Source: Planctomycetaceae bacterium (GTDB taxonomy: Bacteria; Planctomycetota; Planctomycetia; Pirellulales; Thermoguttaceae). From it: a DNA stretch of 6,407 nucleotides. The position numbers were made by a program, and so were the translations under genes. The number at the start of each line of letters is the position of its first letter. Within the stretch, counting starts at the first letter, position 1. Below the pieces are notes generated by a model. It was given only the letters and a program-made list of their open reading frames with translations, had not been told where the DNA came from and ran no database searches. The stretch lies in the NCBI GenBank assembly GCA_031283825.1, contig JAITAZ010000233.1:1-6407 (forward strand). Reading direction: 5' to 3'. Shown in pieces: positions 4,977 to 6,407 of the stretch.

Positions 4977-6035
4977 ATGAAAAAAATTAATTCAAAAAAG
5001 CCCCCCCAGAAAGGGACATCAGCAAGAAGTTCTAATCAGAGTAATAAATCGAATGCGAAACTACACGGCAGATCGCACGATGAATTTCAAAAATCTAAAA
5101 GCGAAAAAGTCGGTTTTTCGACAGATAAGCAAACGGCTCTAACCAAAAATTCAAGCAAGAACAATTTAAAATCTGCTAGTAGATTAAACAAGTCGTCTGA
5201 AATTAAATCTACTAAAGAAAAGGTTGTCGATAGTAATAATATCTATGACGATAAATTCTGGTTGGATTTTTTGTCGGATAAAAAATCTGTCGAGAATTTG
5301 CGAGAACAATTCAATGCGGAACTTGAACGCCAGAAACTAGAAGCTATCGCTGAATTTGCCGCCGGCGCTGGTCATGAGATCAACAATCCTCTTGCGATAA
5401 TAAGCGGTCATGCTCAACTTTTATTACGTGAAATCGACAATGCCGAGCATCAGCGTAAATTGTCAATAATTATTGCTCAAGTCAAACGCGCGTATGAAAT
5501 GATTGCCGACGTCAGATATTTCGCAAGACCGCCGGAACCGGTAATTAGCAAGTTCGACTTAGTTGAAGAAATTCATAAAATCGTAGAGGAACAAAAAACC
5601 AAGTTACAAGAATTAAATCAAGAAATTAACATTGAAATAATTTTTGAAACGAAAATTAAATCGTTAAAAGTTGAAACGGATCGCGTTCAGTTGCATATTG
5701 CATTATCTGCGCTTTGTAATAATTCGCGGGAGTCGTTGTTGTCGAAAAATATTGAGAATCAGACGGGGCAAAGGGTCGATAATTATATTTCTATTCGATT
5801 GAGAAATGTTGCCGACAAAGTTGAAATTTCTGTTGAAGACAACGGAGTAGGAATTTTGCCGGAGATACGTCAATTGATATTTTGTCCATATTTTTCGGGT
5901 CGCCAAGCCGGTAGAGGTTTAGGTTTCGGACTGCCAAAAACATGGCGAATCGTTCAACAACTTAAAGGAACAATAAAAACAGAAACAAAAAAACATATTA
6001 CAAAATTCATCGTAACAATACCAAAAAATTCGTGA
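4977..6035 (+). CDS. Orphan cytoplasmic sensor histidine kinase (HisKA plus HATPase)
   Basis: A protein of 352 residues from the ATG at 4977. It should autophosphorylate on His133 and pass phosphate to an unidentified response regulator. Residues 1-90 are basic and rich in Lys, Ser and Asn, probably disordered. A helical linker (about 91-125) leads to the dimerisation/phosphoacceptor domain with AGAGHEINNPLAIISG (130-144). The ATP-binding domain has the N box CNNSRES (247-253), G1 box DNGVGI (288-293), F box FCPYFSGR (302-309) and G2 box GRGLGFGLP (312-320). No transmembrane segment or recognised sensor domain is present, so input may come through the N-terminal tail or a partner. The AGAGHEINNPLA and YFARPPEP segments resemble planctomycete kinases. 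An in-frame start at 4920 was rejected because it lies inside the tRNA gene. No Shine-Dalgarno sequence precedes 4977; an in-frame TTG at 5262 is a possible later start. A C7 run at 5001-5007 could shift the frame by slippage. Confidence 0.88.
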   Translation: MKKINSKKPPQKGTSARSSNQSNKSNAKLHGRSHDEFQKSKSEKVGFSTDKQTALTKNSSKNNLKSASRLNKSSEIKSTKEKVVDSNNIYDDKFWLDFLSDKKSVENLREQFNAELERQKLEAIAEFAAGAGHEINNPLAIISGHAQLLLREIDNAEHQRKLSIIIAQVKRAYEMIADVRYFARPPEPVISKFDLVEEIHKIVEEQKTKLQELNQEINIEIIFETKIKSLKVETDRVQLHIALSALCNNSRESLLSKNIENQTGQRVDNYISIRLRNVADKVEISVEDNGVGILPEIRQLIFCPYFSGRQAGRGLGFGLPKTWRIVQQLKGTIKTETKKHITKFIVTIPKNS

Positions 6036-6046
6036 AACCGTTCACG
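6031..6046 (-). terminator. Small hairpin at the end of the kinase gene, terminator-like on the minus strand
   Basis: CGTGAA (6031-6036) and TTCACG (6041-6046) form a 6-bp stem with a 4-nt loop, overlapping the kinase stop codon. On the minus strand it is followed by AATTTTTT, so it could stop transcription entering from the right. On the plus strand it is followed by an A-rich stretch and is not a convincing terminator for the kinase. Confidence 0.3.
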
Positions 6047-6076
6047 TTCAAAAGAAAAAAATCCTACGCCCAGAAA
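6039..6076 (-). repeat. Inverted second copy of the element at 2712-2748
   Basis: Read on the minus strand it gives TTTC-T-GGGCGTAGGA, a T-rich stretch, then GTGAACG. The plus-strand sequence at 2712-2748 has the same layout, with 14 of the first 15 bases equal and about 30 of 38 overall by eye. It suggests a dispersed intergenic repeat with copies near the restriction gene and after the kinase gene. Confidence 0.45.
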
Positions 6077-6108
6077 GATAGGGTGTGTAAAATTGGTTTC
6101 AAAATCTG

Positions 6109-6143
6109 TTACGGTTCACGGTTTTAAAATTCGGAATTTAAAA
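6109..6143. repeat. Palindromic repeat related to the large inverted repeat
   Basis: TTACGGTTCACGG, then TTTTAAAATTC and GGAATTTAAAA, which is nearly self-complementary. The TTCACGGTTTT start and the AATTCGG...AATTT(T)AAA part resemble a shortened version of the outer end of the 123-bp arm (reverse complement of 1175-1220). The palindromic half also matches 1243-1276. Confidence 0.4.
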
Positions 6144-6182
6144 CTCGAGAACGGTTAGAATATTTTATTAGTCCCGCAAAGA

Positions 6183-6374
6183 CGACCCGTGCATAACCGT
6201 AGGTGTAGCGAAGCGTAACCTACGGTTTGGAATCTCGCGATAATCAAGCCCCGCATGGAGCGACACTATGAAATTGATTTATCGTTACAATAATTCATAG
6301 TGTCGTCCCTGCGGTACTTTCGTTTTGTGGGGCATTTTACCGTCGGTTACGCACATGTCGCCCCATGCGGGGCT
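6183..6374. repeat. REP-like block of nested inverted repeats
   Basis: Four overlapping symmetric pairs are visible. A perfect 10-bp hairpin AACCGTAGGT/ACCTACGGTT is at 6195-6204 and 6218-6227. A 17-bp pair (14 matches) lies at 6183-6199 and 6344-6360. A 19-bp pair (18 matches), AGCCCCGCATGG..., lies at 6247-6265 and 6356-6374. An inner perfect 12-bp pair CGACACTATGAA/TTCATAGTGTCG lies at 6261-6272 and 6294-6305. Some share bases, so alternative folds compete. The block is much more GC-rich than its surroundings and has no ORF. It resembles REP or BIME elements mobilised by IS200-like REP-associated transposases, but no such gene is in the window. Confidence 0.7.
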
Positions 6375-6407
6375 ATAATAAATATTTCACTGATATTTAC
6401 AAAAATT

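Overview
The window is an AT-rich bacterial chromosome segment with five protein genes, one tRNA gene and an unusually large share of repeat-rich intergenic DNA. The best guess for the host is a low-GC planctomycete-like bacterium. This is an inference from two things: the histidine-kinase signature around AGAGHEINNPLA with the downstream FARPPEP segment, and the presence of a FloA-type flotillin. No marker gene settles the taxonomy.

Layout, left to right. (1) 68-781 (+): assimilatory APS reductase (cysH), with a palindromic AT-rich upstream region. (2) 782-1284: no gene. It holds a pair of ~123-bp inverted repeats (833-955 and 1103-1225, about 90% identical by eye) built from ~24-bp units, able in principle to form a very long hairpin around a 147-bp AT-rich spacer. 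(3) 1285-2567 (+): a good sigma70-type promoter, a ~190-nt leader with a hairpin, then floA. (4) 2568-2948: no gene; two successive inverted repeats and a shared dispersed element. (5) 2949-4763 (+): a two-gene type II restriction-modification cassette, clearly related to HindIII (endonuclease then adenine methyltransferase, predicted target AAGCTT). (6) 4886-4956 (-): tRNA-Gly with anticodon CCC. (7) 4977-6035 (+): an orphan cytoplasmic histidine kinase divergent from the tRNA, only 20 bp away. (8) 6036-6407: no gene; several hairpins and a nested REP-like repeat.

How the parts relate. cysH, floA, the tRNA and the kinase look like unrelated host housekeeping or signalling genes. None of the three host protein genes has a recognisable Shine-Dalgarno sequence. 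The restriction and methyltransferase genes form one operon (3 bp between them), and each has a strong purine-rich ribosome site. That fits a horizontally acquired defence cassette dropped between floA and the tRNA gene. No transposase, integrase, CRISPR array or rRNA was seen. I did not find a clearly new multi-gene system. The most unusual material is the non-coding DNA: the long inverted repeat, the structured region before the restriction gene, and the REP-like block at the right end.
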